This document shows positions 39,645 to 50,711 of a DNA stretch of 64,000 nt, in pieces. How positions within the stretch are numbered: position 1 is the stretch's first letter; each line of letters begins with the position of its first letter. The position numbers and the translations under genes are program-made. Source of the stretch: Epithemia pelagica (taxonomy: Eukaryota > Bacillariophyta > Bacillariophyceae > Surirellales > Surirellaceae); NCBI GenBank assembly GCA_946965045.2, contig OX337234.1, positions 2,418,001-2,482,000 on the forward strand, read 5' to 3'. The notes under the pieces were generated by a model, which worked only from the letters and a program-made list of their open reading frames with translations, did not search any database and was not told the DNA's origin.

Positions 39645-42413
39645 CTAGAATCCATTCGAGAACGCGTACTCTTCCCGAGAAACGTTGTCAAAGAACTCAT
39701 GCAGCAACTTGACTATGGTCGGAACAAAAAGTAGCTTCGAGTCAGGGGCAAAGTCAAGCCCACCAAAGACATCCATTTCGTCATACTCGTCCGAATCTAT
39801 AGCCTTTTTCAGGTTCTTACAAAAGTCCTTCAAACGGCATCCAATTCCAATGAGATTGATGAAGCTTCCACCAAAGAACTCCACGTCATTTTTCAATGCC
39901 TGGATTGCCTTGGCTATGAATTCTTCACAATCCGTGATAACAGCCGATTCATTGTGTCGTGAAACGTTCGGGGGCAACGTTATGCCCGTGTACTCCTTCC
40001 ATAGAAGAGCCGCGTGTCCTTGGACAATGTGGTGTGAGCGAAGCATCTCTACCATCTTGGGATTGTACACAAACGACCTGGCCCGGTCATCAGCGTAACG
40101 ACGCAAACTAGTTTTGACACCCTGCTCACGCTTGAGTATATCCACAAAAAAGGATACATCACGAACGGACATACCCGATCCCAAGAGGAACGACTTGGCA
40201 AAGCCACCGCGAGATGTACACTTCCCAGTCGGCCAAATGGCCCGCACGTTTTCAAACTTGTCGTCCAGAAAATCCAGAAAATCAATCTTCCCAATCTGCC
40301 TTCGACATTGCAAGGCGTTGTACTGATGCAGCACGGGCTTCAGATACTTCTGTAGGTATCGCGACTCTACAGCAAACCCCATGTAGAGACTGTAAACACA
40401 AAACGACCCAGCCATAAAGGGATTCCAGCACGCACTCATTGAACTGGGTCCAATGTCAGGGTCGGGATGCGAGACGTTCTCCAAAATATCAAAGAACCCA
40501 AAAGAAGTTCTTTCGTCACCATGCAAGTGCCAGTAAGCATTGACCGAATCTGTAAGTTTGTCCACACGTTCGATATAGGAAGAGCGCGCTGTCTCGCCAG
40601 TGAATTTTACGTGGTCATTGCCTTGCAAAGCAAGAATGGAGGTCAGCAGTGCATGGGTTCCAAACATCATGTCGACGGGGATGGGCCCACCGAATGACTT
40701 TTCAAAATATGTGCTGAATGAAGACAGCAAGGGAACGAGTCTTTCAATGGCGAGGTTATCCACAAATGGTGCTTCGCAAGCTGCAAGGAGGCCAGGTAGC
40801 AAGGATCCAGCCAACAAGCGATCCATGTGGCCGCATATCTGGCGCGCCGGGTTGATATTCTCGTCCCAGTCAAAGGGAAATGTGTTTTTGGCAGCTTTTA
40901 CCAAGGCTTTTGCTTGGCCGAACGCGTGTTTTTCACCGTCTTTCATAAAGGAAAAGCACTGTTGGAGCACCTTTTGTGTGTTGAGGATGCACTATCGACC
41001 ACCAATGAATTTGTAGTCATCCAACCAGGACTGTCGGATTTTATGTTGCGAACCAAATGCAGTGTTAGACTCCAGGACCAGTCCGGCAATGTGACTAGCC
41101 ATTTGTTCCGCTTCTTCAAGAAACAATTCCCTTTCCCAATCACCTTCTGGTAGACCTAGCTTGGATCCGTAGGCGCCAAGAGCCTTGCTAATATCCAAGC
41201 CACCGACGGCAAAGCAGGCCTCGACGACATCGGCGACGAAATGAAGCAACATGTGAGGGTAACGCTCGTTGGTGAATGTCAAGACGTCATGAAAACGCTG
41301 TGTGTCGTCAACGCCATTGCCTTGACATTCTGCCTTGTCGCGTAGATTGGGTAGAACAAAGACAAGTGCCAACAAGTCGTACAACGATCGGATGTGAGCG
41401 TGTTCTAGTGTAAGCTCGGCCCACGTCGTTTGTACACACTCCATGCACAGATTTGTGGCAATGGCGCCTTGCATCAAGCTGACAACCACTTGCTGCTTGA
41501 GATGACGACACGTATCGTCGTCCCCATTTCGGTTTTTCAATTTGTCAAGAAGATTCTCCATAATACACAGTTGCTTGGTTTCGTCAAAGTGTCCCCGTAC
41601 GACTCCCATGAGATGATCCATCGTTTCTAGAAAGGCAATACACTGGAATCGATCGTCGCCCTGAATAAAATTGTCGTCATGGGACCCACACAAAGTTTCC
41701 TCGCTTGCTGTGGGAAGACAAGGTGGCTCGGGTTTATTTATCCATTGGGAATAATAATCAGTAGCGCTGCTCCAGACGTCTTGTGACCCGTCCTCCTCCA
41801 CCAATGCGCGGAAACCAACTTGATTCGTCGTTTGTCGTTGTTTCGCACGTTCTTGCTGTTGGCGACGTGTCACGTCATTGGCAAGGTACAAGACATCCCG
41901 GCAATATTCGAGCACCGCGATCATGTAGGCGTGTCCAGCATCGTTGCAGTTGTATTTGCGAGCCTGGGCTTTTCGATACCGAATACTGGTACCGAGACTC
42001 TCCAGGATCGACTCGTCAATCATGATCCGTGAGTTTGATCGCCGCTTGCTGTTGTTGCGACTGAGACCTTGTTGTTTTTGTTGCTGCAAACCCAACAAAC
42101 TTTGTTCCATCACGTGGTCGGCCCCTCGCTTGAAATCTTGAATCGTCACGAGACGGAACGATTTGGGCAAGAGTTTCGCCAAACTGTCACGGAAATCTTG
42201 TGTCGATTGCTTGTAAATGGCATAAATGCCTTTGGGCTGTACTTGTTCTTGCTTGTGTGAGTGCAACAAGGACAAGCGCTCGGCTTGGTCGTCCTCATTG
42301 GATGCTTCTGTCTCGTTGTGTGCACCACCACACGACGACGACAAAGGAGAACCAAAGGAAGACATCATGACGCCCGTCGGTGAAGACGTCGTCTTACGAT
42401 TATCTTTGATCAT
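39645..42413 (-). pseudogene. large diatom-type gene interrupted by one in-frame TAG (possibly DUF6604-like)
   Basis: The ATG at 42413 opens a frame that stops at a TAG (40992-40994), giving 473 residues. The same frame then continues for another ~448 codons to the stop at 39645, with no ATG near its start and no frameshift. The N-terminal part (GIYAIYKQSTQDFRDSLAKL) faintly recalls the DUF6604 family; the C-terminal part (NPARQICGHMDRLLAGSLLP) is well-behaved coding sequence that I cannot name. GT/AG pairs around the TAG give 29-44-nt spans that are not multiples of three, so a simple intron does not explain it. Nonsense mutation, read-through or a sequencing error are the options. Confidence 0.6.
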
Positions 42414-43286
42414 TGCGATAAGACGCAGTTTCTGTCTGGACGATACCACCGCTTTGATGAAATGACAACAACCAACAACCAAAAAGATGTGGAAATGGAA
42501 ACTCGTTTCCGCTTCGCAAGCTCCCACCACCCGTGAGAGTGCCTACTCGGCGCAACGCGCACGGTCATCGAACTATCCACGAGAAACTAAAATCTTCCCA
42601 CAAACTATATCCACGAATGTGGGAACGTATGAGTGTTCCAGGACCATCATCTTTGGAACGACTCATCCAGATCCACGAATGTGGGAACATATGAGTGTTC
42701 CAGTACCATCATCATCTTTGGAACGATTCATCCATGTTTGTTTGTTGATAGACCAAAAGACTTTTCAGCGACAGTTCTGATGCTTAGTGCCGAATACGAG
42801 GACTAAGCAAGAAAGAATGAAGATTCTTCTACTTTAGGTGTACTCCTTAGCCTCCAAACAACAACCAAAACCGAACTGGGAACCCTCCTGAGAAAGGGGG
42901 TTCGAAATGAAAGACCATACGTTACAGTAGGGAATTAGTTATCATTACAAACTGCCACGCTTGCCTTCTAGACAATACGAGTGGACAGGACCCAATACTT
43001 CCACACTTGGCTACAAAGAGATCGCGGGAAATGCGCAACAATCGTCCTTGTACGTTTTCTCGGTGCCCAGATTATGCGATCATTTTTCAGTGGTGAGAGA
43101 AATATCCACTGCTCCGTTTACGTCGAACTTCAATGTAGATTCCTTCGTGGTACGGATCGCCAAAAAAGACGACTGTGCCAGAAATGAATTGTTGTGGGGA
43201 CACTTGTGAAGCAACCTGTGTCCTGTGTGTCTAAGTTAGGGGTCGACTTGAATCCTTGTGCACGCGCCATCTGGTTGCCCCAACTG
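42414..43286. other. intergenic region with a direct repeat
   Basis: Upstream of the interrupted gene lies a tandem duplication of about 62 bp (42609-42670 and 42671-42735). The rest of the stretch shows no gene, tRNA or TIR. Confidence 0.5.
42609..42735 (+). repeat. tandem direct repeat, ~62-bp unit, two copies
   Basis: Each copy contains atccacgaatgtgggaac, tatgagtgttcca and ctttggaacga. They differ by a few substitutions and a 3-bp catcat expansion. The repeat lies about 200 bp upstream of the minus-strand start codon at 42413, so it may sit in that promoter. Confidence 0.85.
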
Positions 43287-45206
43287 TTACGCCTTGCAGT
43301 CATCGTCCGCTTGCTCTGTTTCATAGATTTCCTCCACTTTTACCTTCTTTGGGTTTCCTTCCCGTAGCATATACCTGTGCGTTCGACCTGTTGAGCCATG
43401 GATTTCTCCAACCGGAACGGACGAGGTCTCGAGTTTGCTAAAGTCGGGAATTTCAATGACAAACTGATAGTCAGGCTGGTTTACAATTTCCTGATCTGTA
43501 TCTTTCCTCTGTTCGATTTGGAAAAGAAAAGGGTGGAAGCAAGCACTTGGTACACAGAACGTTGTCACGGAAATGCAGTGGCTGTCGAAACCTGGTGTGG
43601 TGGCTTCTAGCGCGGCTTGCATCTCGGTGCGAACATACTGATTCACACTGTGTTCCGGCAATCGACGAACACCGGTGGCACCCGAGACAGTCATCTGCAG
43701 AAGGAGCCCAACGTAGCTTTTGTCAGTGACCCCCACGACGTCCCCTGGGACAACGACAGCAGAATCATACGTCGGAAAATTGCTAACATCCGGCATGATG
43801 TAAGTACCAGGTTCAAGCGGACTGCCTGCAGCCTTATCAGCAATCCCCTTGGCTCGAACACCAGGGAACGTGAGTATATTGGAACTCACAGGAATTCTTA
43901 TGGTGGCATATTGGTTCTTGTTTTTACCATCACGACGAACGACTCTGATATTGACTTGCCCCTTGATGTTGCGCAAGAAATCGTGGGCATGTATCTCAAA
44001 CAACAAGCCGTAGAGAGCTTCACCTCCTCTCAAACCGTTTACCGACGCCATGAAGGATTGGACTTTGTCCCGACCGGCTTTCACAAGTTTATCATGAAAT
44101 TCCTTCCTAATTTGATTGGATCCGAGCACGTACCACTCTGAGTCGAAACGATTGTGATCCGGGTCGGGAAAGTACGATTTCGACTTGTCGAACTCGACGT
44201 CGATGTGAAGGACACTTCCTTGATGACGATGTGTTCGATCGAGCATGTTGGCGCCGTTACTATTGACAACATCTCTAACCTTGGATTTGAGCTCGCTCCA
44301 TGCCGACTCTTCGTCAGGTGTCCCCCAGTGGCGAATGCTTCCTCCAAAGCGATCGTATTTTTGTTCGACAAGCTGATCAGACCAGGCGATTTGCGTTTGT
44401 TTTCCATGGAACAGGGAGTCGGTGTTGGCCTTAATCTCGTCGCAGTGGAAGAAAGGCATTCAGAGTCTAATTCTTGGCCCACCTCCTTTGGTAAACCATC
44501 GCCTAAACAAATCATGCCCAAACGAGACAATGATCAAGGTAAGTCTTGCAATCGTGTGAAGTCCAGCGTCCACAAATCCAGCTTTGGGATCATGGATGAC
44601 ATAAATATCATCTGGTTCCAGAAGCTCTTCGTTCATATAACGAATGTCATCCCATGCACCGCAGGACCATGGTTCTCCGTCGATTAACATTTCGACATTA
44701 AGTCCAAATTTCTCCTAGTAGTGTGCGTCATTGGACAACAAGATGCCTCCGTCGTTGTCCCAGTACGCGACGGTCTTGCGGGTAGACTCACTACCAGTTG
44801 AGATCTGTTGAATCAATTCACGTAGCACAAAAAAGCCAAAAATGGTCTTGCCTATTCCAGGTGTACCTTGAATGGTAACCCTCGAGGCTTCGATGATGTT
44901 ATGAAGGACCAGGGGCAGCAAATGATCGTAGCAATCCCGACGAACGAGCCGGCTCGCTTGGACTTTTTCTTTTGCTAAGAAATACTCGTCTAAAACGAGA
45001 TAGGGTCGGCTATCACTGCCACCGGAAGTTGTTGCTTTAGCAGTCGCTGCAGGACGTGCTTCTTTGGCCTCGATAATATCTACCAAAACCTGAATCCGAG
45101 ATATCACTGTGGTAGACTCAGGGAGGATAGTCCCTTTCAACAATGATGGGGCATTGCGAAGCCAGGCTTTTCTATCGATGACTTCATGTTTTGTTGAATT
45201 CGTCAT
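43287..45206 (-). pseudogene. Crinkler-like P-loop NTPase gene broken by two in-frame stops
   Basis: The ATG at 45206 starts MTNSTKHEVIDRK. Residues ~110-150 carry a Walker A motif (VTIQGTPGIGKTIFGFFVLR). The frame stops at TAG (44715-44717), continues in the same frame, stops again at TGA (44460-44462), and continues to 43287. The order P-loop NTPase, VIHDPKAG-type segment, FGGSIRHWG and a C-terminal SVNGLRGGEALYGLLFEIHA matches Crinkler (CRN)-type proteins, which typically pair an NTPase with a nuclease-like C-terminus and form large, fast-evolving families in stramenopiles. The complete, frame-preserved length (~640 codons) suggests recent inactivation. A mariner element begins 95 bp upstream of the start codon. 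Confidence 0.6.
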
Positions 45207-45301
45207 GGTTTTGCTGAAATTTGAGAGAGAACAGGGCCTTGTGCGATCCCGTTCCCGTGTACAGGGGTGCACGTACGAAGATCAGACGCTCGAGACTCCT
45301 A

Positions 45302-47270
45302 CTCCCTCCTGAAAGAAAATACTTCACGCTTTTACAAAAAAAACGATAATTTCACAAGCGAACGTCCTTTTTCCGTAATTTTTTTTTTGTTAGAAAGCCC
45401 TACTCATTAGCTCTGTTTTGGTGTATAATTTATATGTTCGATTCTTGCGTCGGAACGAGCTACGACCGTTCAAAAGGCGTGATTTTGAGCATCGGTCTTC
45501 AGAGCCCACCGGTTGACACTTCTATGGCGCCTACGAACACGTCCTCTTCAGGGCGGCCCCCCAGGGCACCAAAGTACAAGACCATGCGTGAAACTGATAA
45601 GGTTCGCATCGTTTCAGCGCTCAATTCCATGGTCAACCAAGGCACCTTTGGCCGTGGTTCCATTTCTTCCATGGCTAGAGAGATGGGTTATGACAGGTCG
45701 ACTATAAGTAAACTCTGGAACGGCGCGCGTGTGACACGCGCCACGGGCGTAATTCATTCACCTGAAATTTCAAGAAAGCTTGACAGGCGTGGGCGAAGGC
45801 CTAAATTGTCTCCTTCTACGATTAGAGTAAAGGTAAAAGCCCTTCCGTTGAACGCACGGAACACAAGGCAAAACCTCTCCTTCGCGTTGCGAGTTTCACA
45901 CACCACTGTGAACTCGTGGGTGAAGAAAGGGATCCTTCGCACTCACAGGAACATGTTGAAACCGACGCTAACTGAACAGAACAAGCTCTCCAGGCTCTTG
46001 ATGGCAACATCATTTGTCAAGGAGAAGGACAACAAGCCAGGTGAGTATGAGTACGAGGATATGCTGGACCTTGTGCACATTGATGAAAAATGGTTTTACC
46101 TGTCACAAGATGGAAAGAGATTTGTGCTTGCAGACGACGAGGAAAATCCACATCGTACTGTGAAACATAAGAGCCACATCACCAAGGTGATGTTTCTGTG
46201 TGCTGTTGCAAGGCCCAGGTTCATCCCCCACCTGAACAAGTGGTGGGATGGCAAGATTGGCATCTGGCCCATTGGTGAGTGGGTTCCTGCCAAAAGGGAT
46301 TCTGCTAATCGCCCGAAAGGTACTCCGGTGTGGAAAAATACCAGTATTACCAGGGATGTGTACCGGTCCCTATTGGTGGAGACGGTATTGCCTGGAATCA
46401 TGGAGCGGTGGCCAGTGGAAGACAGAAAAGAAAGGGTGATAAGAATTCAGCAGGATGGTGCCAAGTCTCACATTTCAGAACGTGACCCTGAGTTCCTTGA
46501 ATTCCTAAAGGATCTCAAGAATGATGGACAGTTGGATGCAACACTCTACACCCAGTCTCCCAATAGTCCAGATACAAACATCTGTGACTTGGGGTTTTTC
46601 AGGGCCATTCAGAGTGCAAGTCTGATTGTTGGATCAAATGAAAAGGCTTTGATTGATGCCGTGACCAAGGCCTTCAATGAGTATCCCAAAGAAAAGCTGA
46701 ACAGGACCTGGCTAACCCTACAGTCATGCTTCAACATGATCATTGAGGAAGATGGTGGAAATGACTACAAGATCCCCCACATGAATAAGGAGGGTCTTGA
46801 ACGGATTGGTCAACTTCCCACGGTGTTGGATGTCACCGAGGCCTTCACAGCAAACAACAATCTGCATCTACTGGAATAGAAAAACCTAAAGCTAAATGAA
46901 TACCTGGCCAACCTCCACTTGATCCAGGAGGTGGCCAGGGGCTACGGCCAATGATTGTCCCTATAGGTAAAGGAATAGGAGTTCTTGTTGTTGCTGTGTG
47001 GTTGTTGTTGCGAGTTTCCTTCATGTGTGTTGTTGGAGGGAGACGAGTGAGTTTTTTCCCATCACTAATCGCCAGGTTGTAGCTGTGGAACCAATGGATC
47101 TGGCAAGTGGCACGTGTCATTGGTTTATGTTCATCTACGAAATCAGGGTGGAGTTCGACTCCGAATGAGCCAGCCGGCCTCCTGTAGACTTGTACCAGAG
47201 CCTACGTAATCTTTTTATGCGACTAAAAAACACAAAAAAAAAGCGTGAAGTATTTTCTTTCAGGAGGGAG
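45302..47270 (+). mobile_element. plant-type mariner-like transposon with Stowaway-like TIRs
   Basis: Perfect terminal inverted repeats of at least 32 bp (45302-45333 and 47239-47270) begin CTCCCTCCTGAAAG. TA dinucleotides at 45300-45301 and 47271-47272 are the target duplication. The element is 1969 bp with one intact transposase, so it may be active. Its TIR start CTCCCTCC is the same as that of plant mariner and Stowaway elements. Confidence 0.93.
45434..46879 (+). CDS. mariner (DD39D-type) transposase
   Basis: The transposase cuts and pastes DNA at TA sites. The ORF has 481 residues from 45434; the in-frame ATG at 45524 (MAPTNTSSSGRPPR) may be the real start. Residues ~50-170 form a helix-turn-helix DNA-binding region (SMAREMGYDRSTISKLWNGA). 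The catalytic triad candidates are Asp217 (VHIDEKWFYL), Asp341 (IQQDGAKSHI) and Asp380 in SPNSPDTNICDLGFFRAIQS, giving the 39-residue spacing of plant-type mariners. The frame is unbroken. Confidence 0.92.
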   Translation: MFDSCVGTSYDRSKGVILSIGLQSPPVDTSMAPTNTSSSGRPPRAPKYKTMRETDKVRIVSALNSMVNQGTFGRGSISSMAREMGYDRSTISKLWNGARVTRATGVIHSPEISRKLDRRGRRPKLSPSTIRVKVKALPLNARNTRQNLSFALRVSHTTVNSWVKKGILRTHRNMLKPTLTEQNKLSRLLMATSFVKEKDNKPGEYEYEDMLDLVHIDEKWFYLSQDGKRFVLADDEENPHRTVKHKSHITKVMFLCAVARPRFIPHLNKWWDGKIGIWPIGEWVPAKRDSANRPKGTPVWKNTSITRDVYRSLLVETVLPGIMERWPVEDRKERVIRIQQDGAKSHISERDPEFLEFLKDLKNDGQLDATLYTQSPNSPDTNICDLGFFRAIQSASLIVGSNEKALIDAVTKAFNEYPKEKLNRTWLTLQSCFNMIIEEDGGNDYKIPHMNKEGLERIGQLPTVLDVTEAFTANNNLHLLE

Positions 47271-47277
47271 TACTAAA

Positions 47278-47700
47278 TTAACGCGGTGACACCTCGCTTA
47301 ATTTTGAGTAGTACAAGGCCAAATGCAAGGGATAGAAACCATCGAATCGAGGAAGAGATATGGCCGGTGGATGGTCCAAAATTGCACCACAGGGTTCGAG
47401 GCGCCAAAGGTACAGGCATAGTGCAAGGGCAAACATCCCTTGCGAGATTCTCGTTGTCAAATCGCCGTTGAATAGGCCCGATAGACAGTCTCTATCATGG
47501 AGAGGGGTGTGGAGGGAAAACAGGCCAAAATGGCCAAGACGGTCATGTCGCACCATGATCCCATTGAAATTCATAGCGTTTGTGACACAATCCTGGATAC
47601 TGGTCGACCAAGTGCAGCGCATGACGGCAGCAAAATTCACGCATTGTGGCTTGCCTGCTTTGGGAAGGCATGATTGTTGTTGTTGTTGTGGTTGTCCGTG
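47278..47700 (-). pseudogene. frameshifted ankyrin-repeat fragment
   Basis: Two ankyrin-like pieces lie in different frames on the minus strand: GCLPLHYACTFGASNPVVQF (about 47382-47441) and FDGFYPLHLALYYSKL (about 47300-47350). Neither frame has a usable ATG nearby. The fragment starts 6 bp from the mariner's target site and ends downstream of the kinase gene. It is best read as the decayed end of an ankyrin-repeat gene. Confidence 0.45.
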
Positions 47701-47922
47701 AATGGGTGCCGCGGCCAACCGATAGTCCAAAAAATCCACCAAGACTCGTTCGGCCGCCACAGTTCCTTGACAATGGCTTCGGCCCCTTGGGATGGCCCGC
47801 GCTGGACGAGACGGCTCGGTGAGGCTCTCGCAAAGCTCGCAGAGGAGCCCCCATACATGCCCAAGATGAGCCCCTCTGCGGGTACAGCTACGGTCCAATG
47901 CTTGATCCTGTATCCTCTTGTC

Positions 47923-49209
47923 TCACTCCTTGTCTTCCCACTCGGCAAAGTGAGGAGGTAGTACTTCATCAATGTCAGTAGTTTTGGGCAGTTTGATTTG
48001 AGCAGTGCACCCGCCCACGAATGGACTGTCGTCCTCAATGCCCTCTCGAAATGCTCCTGAACCATGGCGACCATTGCTGCTATGGGAGAACAGTTCCAAA
48101 TCGCCACCAAATTGCCGCAACATTGTGCGACTAAGAGGAAGTCCAACACCGAGTGATGCCAAGGGTGGACGAACTGCGGCGTAGGTTTGTTGTTCCTTGA
48201 TTCGATCCCATCGTTTCGAGGATGACGATGTTCCCCATCCAAAGAGATCCATGTCATGGGAGTTTTCAGGGTTGGATGTATCTGGCAAGCCCACACCATG
48301 ATCACGCACCCGTAACGTTATCATATCTGAATTTTGCGCAGGATCTTCATGGGCTGTAACCACTAGAGGAGGTGGTAGATCCTCGTCGTCATAGAATTCG
48401 TGACCCATCATTTTGGGTTCATTGAAATGTCGTTGAACTGTGGAGCACATGCCATTTTTGCAAATTTCCACCAAAATGTGTGTGAGCCACGGCCGTACGA
48501 CAGTGGCTGTAAGGTCCTCAGACACATTTAACTTCAAATCTGGTGCTCGTTGGTAATGCGCTTCACAAAGAAAGTGCGCTTCGGTGTAGGCATCGTGAAC
48601 AAGATCCGCCAAGGGATGATTCTCCGAAATGGCGCCAGTGGTTCGTCGTCGCCGTTCTTCCTCGTGGGCCAACAAGGAATAATGATGTGCGAGCAATTGA
48701 ATGCTTAGCCGTCCTTGCAACAAATGGTCCAAATGGTTGGCATTTCGTCGTTTCGTTTCTTCGTCATGCTCGGAATTATTGCGCAGTGCAATGGCAACAT
48801 CCACCAATCGTTCCAAGGATGGCGCATGACGATCCCGTACTTGTTCCAAACATTTACGGACCATGCGCTGATCCGTGTTCGACCACCGTAGCCACACTTG
48901 TTTCCTCCGTTCCAACAATTGTCGACATTGTTCCGCGGTATCCACATGCACGTGATGCAAAAAGTGGAGTTGTCGTTGCACCAGATTTCCACTCGTGGTC
49001 GTGGACGACGACGACAAGGGTTCGGTCTCTTCCATCAAGGTCTCGCATGTCATGGTCTGCAGTTCAAGCCGACTCGTCACTTCTTCCAACATGGTTTGCG
49101 CTGTCATGGAGCTGGGTTCCAACCCTGCCAACTGAGACAAACTCCAACGACGAACGCGACCGCCGGCGATGGAGGACGAAGAGAAGAGAGGTGCTACTGG
49201 ACTGGCCAT
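47923..49209 (-). CDS. mitochondrial PDK/BCKDK-family protein kinase
   Basis: This family phosphorylates the E1 subunit of pyruvate or branched-chain 2-oxoacid dehydrogenase in mitochondria, using a GHKL ATPase fold. The ATG at 49209 gives 428 residues. The helical domain contains LLAHHYSLLAHEE and VHDAYTEAHFLCEAHYQRAP. The ATP site has the N box (ILVEICKNGM, Glu248 and Asn252), the G1 box RDHGVGLP (303-309) and the G2 box LGVGLPLSR followed by QFGGDLELFS. The Ser/Arg-rich start (SSSIAGGRVRRWSLSQLAGL) fits a mitochondrial presequence. Substrate choice between PDK and BCKDK cannot be decided from the sequence alone. Confidence 0.82.
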   Translation of the reverse strand: MASPVAPLFSSSSIAGGRVRRWSLSQLAGLEPSSMTAQTMLEEVTSRLELQTMTCETLMEETEPLSSSSTTTSGNLVQRQLHFLHHVHVDTAEQCRQLLERRKQVWLRWSNTDQRMVRKCLEQVRDRHAPSLERLVDVAIALRNNSEHDEETKRRNANHLDHLLQGRLSIQLLAHHYSLLAHEEERRRRTTGAISENHPLADLVHDAYTEAHFLCEAHYQRAPDLKLNVSEDLTATVVRPWLTHILVEICKNGMCSTVQRHFNEPKMMGHEFYDDEDLPPPLVVTAHEDPAQNSDMITLRVRDHGVGLPDTSNPENSHDMDLFGWGTSSSSKRWDRIKEQQTYAAVRPPLASLGVGLPLSRTMLRQFGGDLELFSHSSNGRHGSGAFREGIEDDSPFVGGCTAQIKLPKTTDIDEVLPPHFAEWEDKE

Positions 49210-49572
49210 GGTGTGCAATGATTTCGGATAAAGTGCGATTTATGGAATGTGCTTTTGTTCTCGGTTAGAGTCAAAGATGAGAACTGGAAGTAATAACAAT
49301 GACCTGCAAAAGATGCTTACTGTTGCAAAAGGTCGTTTTGTGTCGAGAACGTGATCTCATGGAAGACCCAACAAGAAGAGATGGCGGTGGCAAAACGAGA
49401 AAGACGAATGGATCTTCCCTTTCTCGTCTGTCATGCCCATCCTGAAGAGTAAATCAAATAATGTCATAGTCATAGTATTAATACTTCCCGGTGTCGAGTC
49501 CTTTCAAGGAGGGACCGCCCGGCGCGGAGGGTAGAATGACGAGGAGGGCAATGGTCGAGGAGGGCGCTTTTA
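49210..49572. other. upstream region of the kinase gene
   Basis: This 363-bp non-coding stretch lies between the kinase start codon and the MITE. It presumably holds the kinase promoter. No other feature is recognised. Confidence 0.4.
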
Positions 49573-50016
49573 TACTACAGTAGGAATTTTTTGTAGTAGT
49601 TTCGTGCGAGTCGCGCGGTTTCCCTCCCGTGTGTGACACTTGTGTGACATTTGTGTGACACTTTGTGACATGGCTTCCAGGAATTTCTCACTACCTACAC
49701 AGCTTGATAGGGAGTAAGTTTACTACTTCCCTGTGTCTGGCCGTCCTCTCGCGTCTGTCTGTGGCTCGTCGTGTCCTCCCCGGTTGACGGTCGGTCCTTG
49801 GCAGATGGTGTCGGACTATTTCCACGGGTAAGATTTTGATTCTGCGACCGATTGCTCCGCGCTCGGGCCGGCCAGCTCGGTTCGGATGATGGATGGCGCG
49901 GATGGGGACTGCGACCGCAACGCGCGCCGCCAAGTCATTCGGGCGGGGTCGGGAGGGAAACCGCGCGACTCGCACGAAACTACTTCCCGGTCGTACAAAA
50001 AATTCCTACTGTAGTA
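49573..50016. mobile_element. MITE, 444 bp, with long TIRs
   Basis: The left TIR (49573-49629) and right TIR (49950-50016) are inverse copies beginning TACTACAGTAGGAATTTTTT. The left copy lacks about 10 bp (tcccggtcg region) present in the right one. TA dinucleotides at 49571-49572 and 50017-50018 fit a TA target duplication. The interior is GC-rich with no credible ORF, so the element must be moved by an unknown TA-targeting transposase. Confidence 0.85.
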
Positions 50017-50711
50017 TAAAAATGTGAGACGAACTACCTACTCAGTCTGGTATGGAGTTAGTATTTTACCTATCCCTCGGTATCAGTGTCCACTGCTTAG
50101 CTGTTTTTTGTCTGTGCCACTTCCATAGGTTCCCAAGTGGACACAGACAACAAAATTTTCTTTTTTCCGATTTCCTTGCTAGAAATTCCCTTTACCTGTA
50201 ATTTAACTCCCTAGAATGACATGCTCGCTAGTTTTGACCGTTGAAGCACCACTGACCAACTCGCTAGTTCTTCTCTCACACTCTCCAAAACAACAAGCAC
50301 ACTACACAGTCTGCACAAAGCACAACCAACAACAAAAAACCATTGACCCATCCCTCATCTTTGAACAAGCATAACTCTACATTGGTAAGTCAGATTGGAG
50401 TCTACTCTTGTGCATTAGAACCGTCTCTAACCCCTCTTTACAACGATTGTAGACCGCATTCCGGCGCATTGCTACAGAAAAAGTTGTACTGGATTGAGTG
50501 GAGTGGTACGACTTTTTTGTCTCTTGGGACTGTCAATCTTTGAACAAGTATAACTCTACATTGGTAAGTTGGGTAGTTGTTTGAATGGATGTCACGTATA
50601 TTGCTCCAACTCCTTGCTTACCTCCTTGCTTACATTTTTTGTTGCACATTGTTCTTTCCAGATTAAAAGAAAAGTTTACTCCTGCTCAAGTCTGTTGTGG
50701 TCTTCTTCTAA
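50017..50711. other. 5' region of the dioxygenase-like gene, with hairpin and duplicated donor-like motif
   Basis: A hairpin-forming inverted repeat (ttgtctgtgccactt and aagtggacacagacaa, about 50115-50150) is present. The motif ctttgaacaag-ataactctacattggtaagt occurs twice (about 50359-50390 and 50528-50565) and ends each time in a consensus splice donor, g|gtaagt. A matching acceptor, ttctttccag, ends at about 50662, so non-coding leader exons upstream of the ATG at 50712 are plausible. Confidence 0.45.

Noticed and set aside
40960-41000. Short intron removing the TAG in the large gene
   Set aside because: Available GT-AG pairs give spans of 29, 32, 41 or 44 nt, too short and not multiples of three, so they would break the shared frame.
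13506-50016. Shared CCTACTGTA between the large transposon TIR and the MITE TIR
   Set aside because: The match is about nine bases and in different positions relative to the ends. It is too short to claim that the transposon mobilises the MITE.
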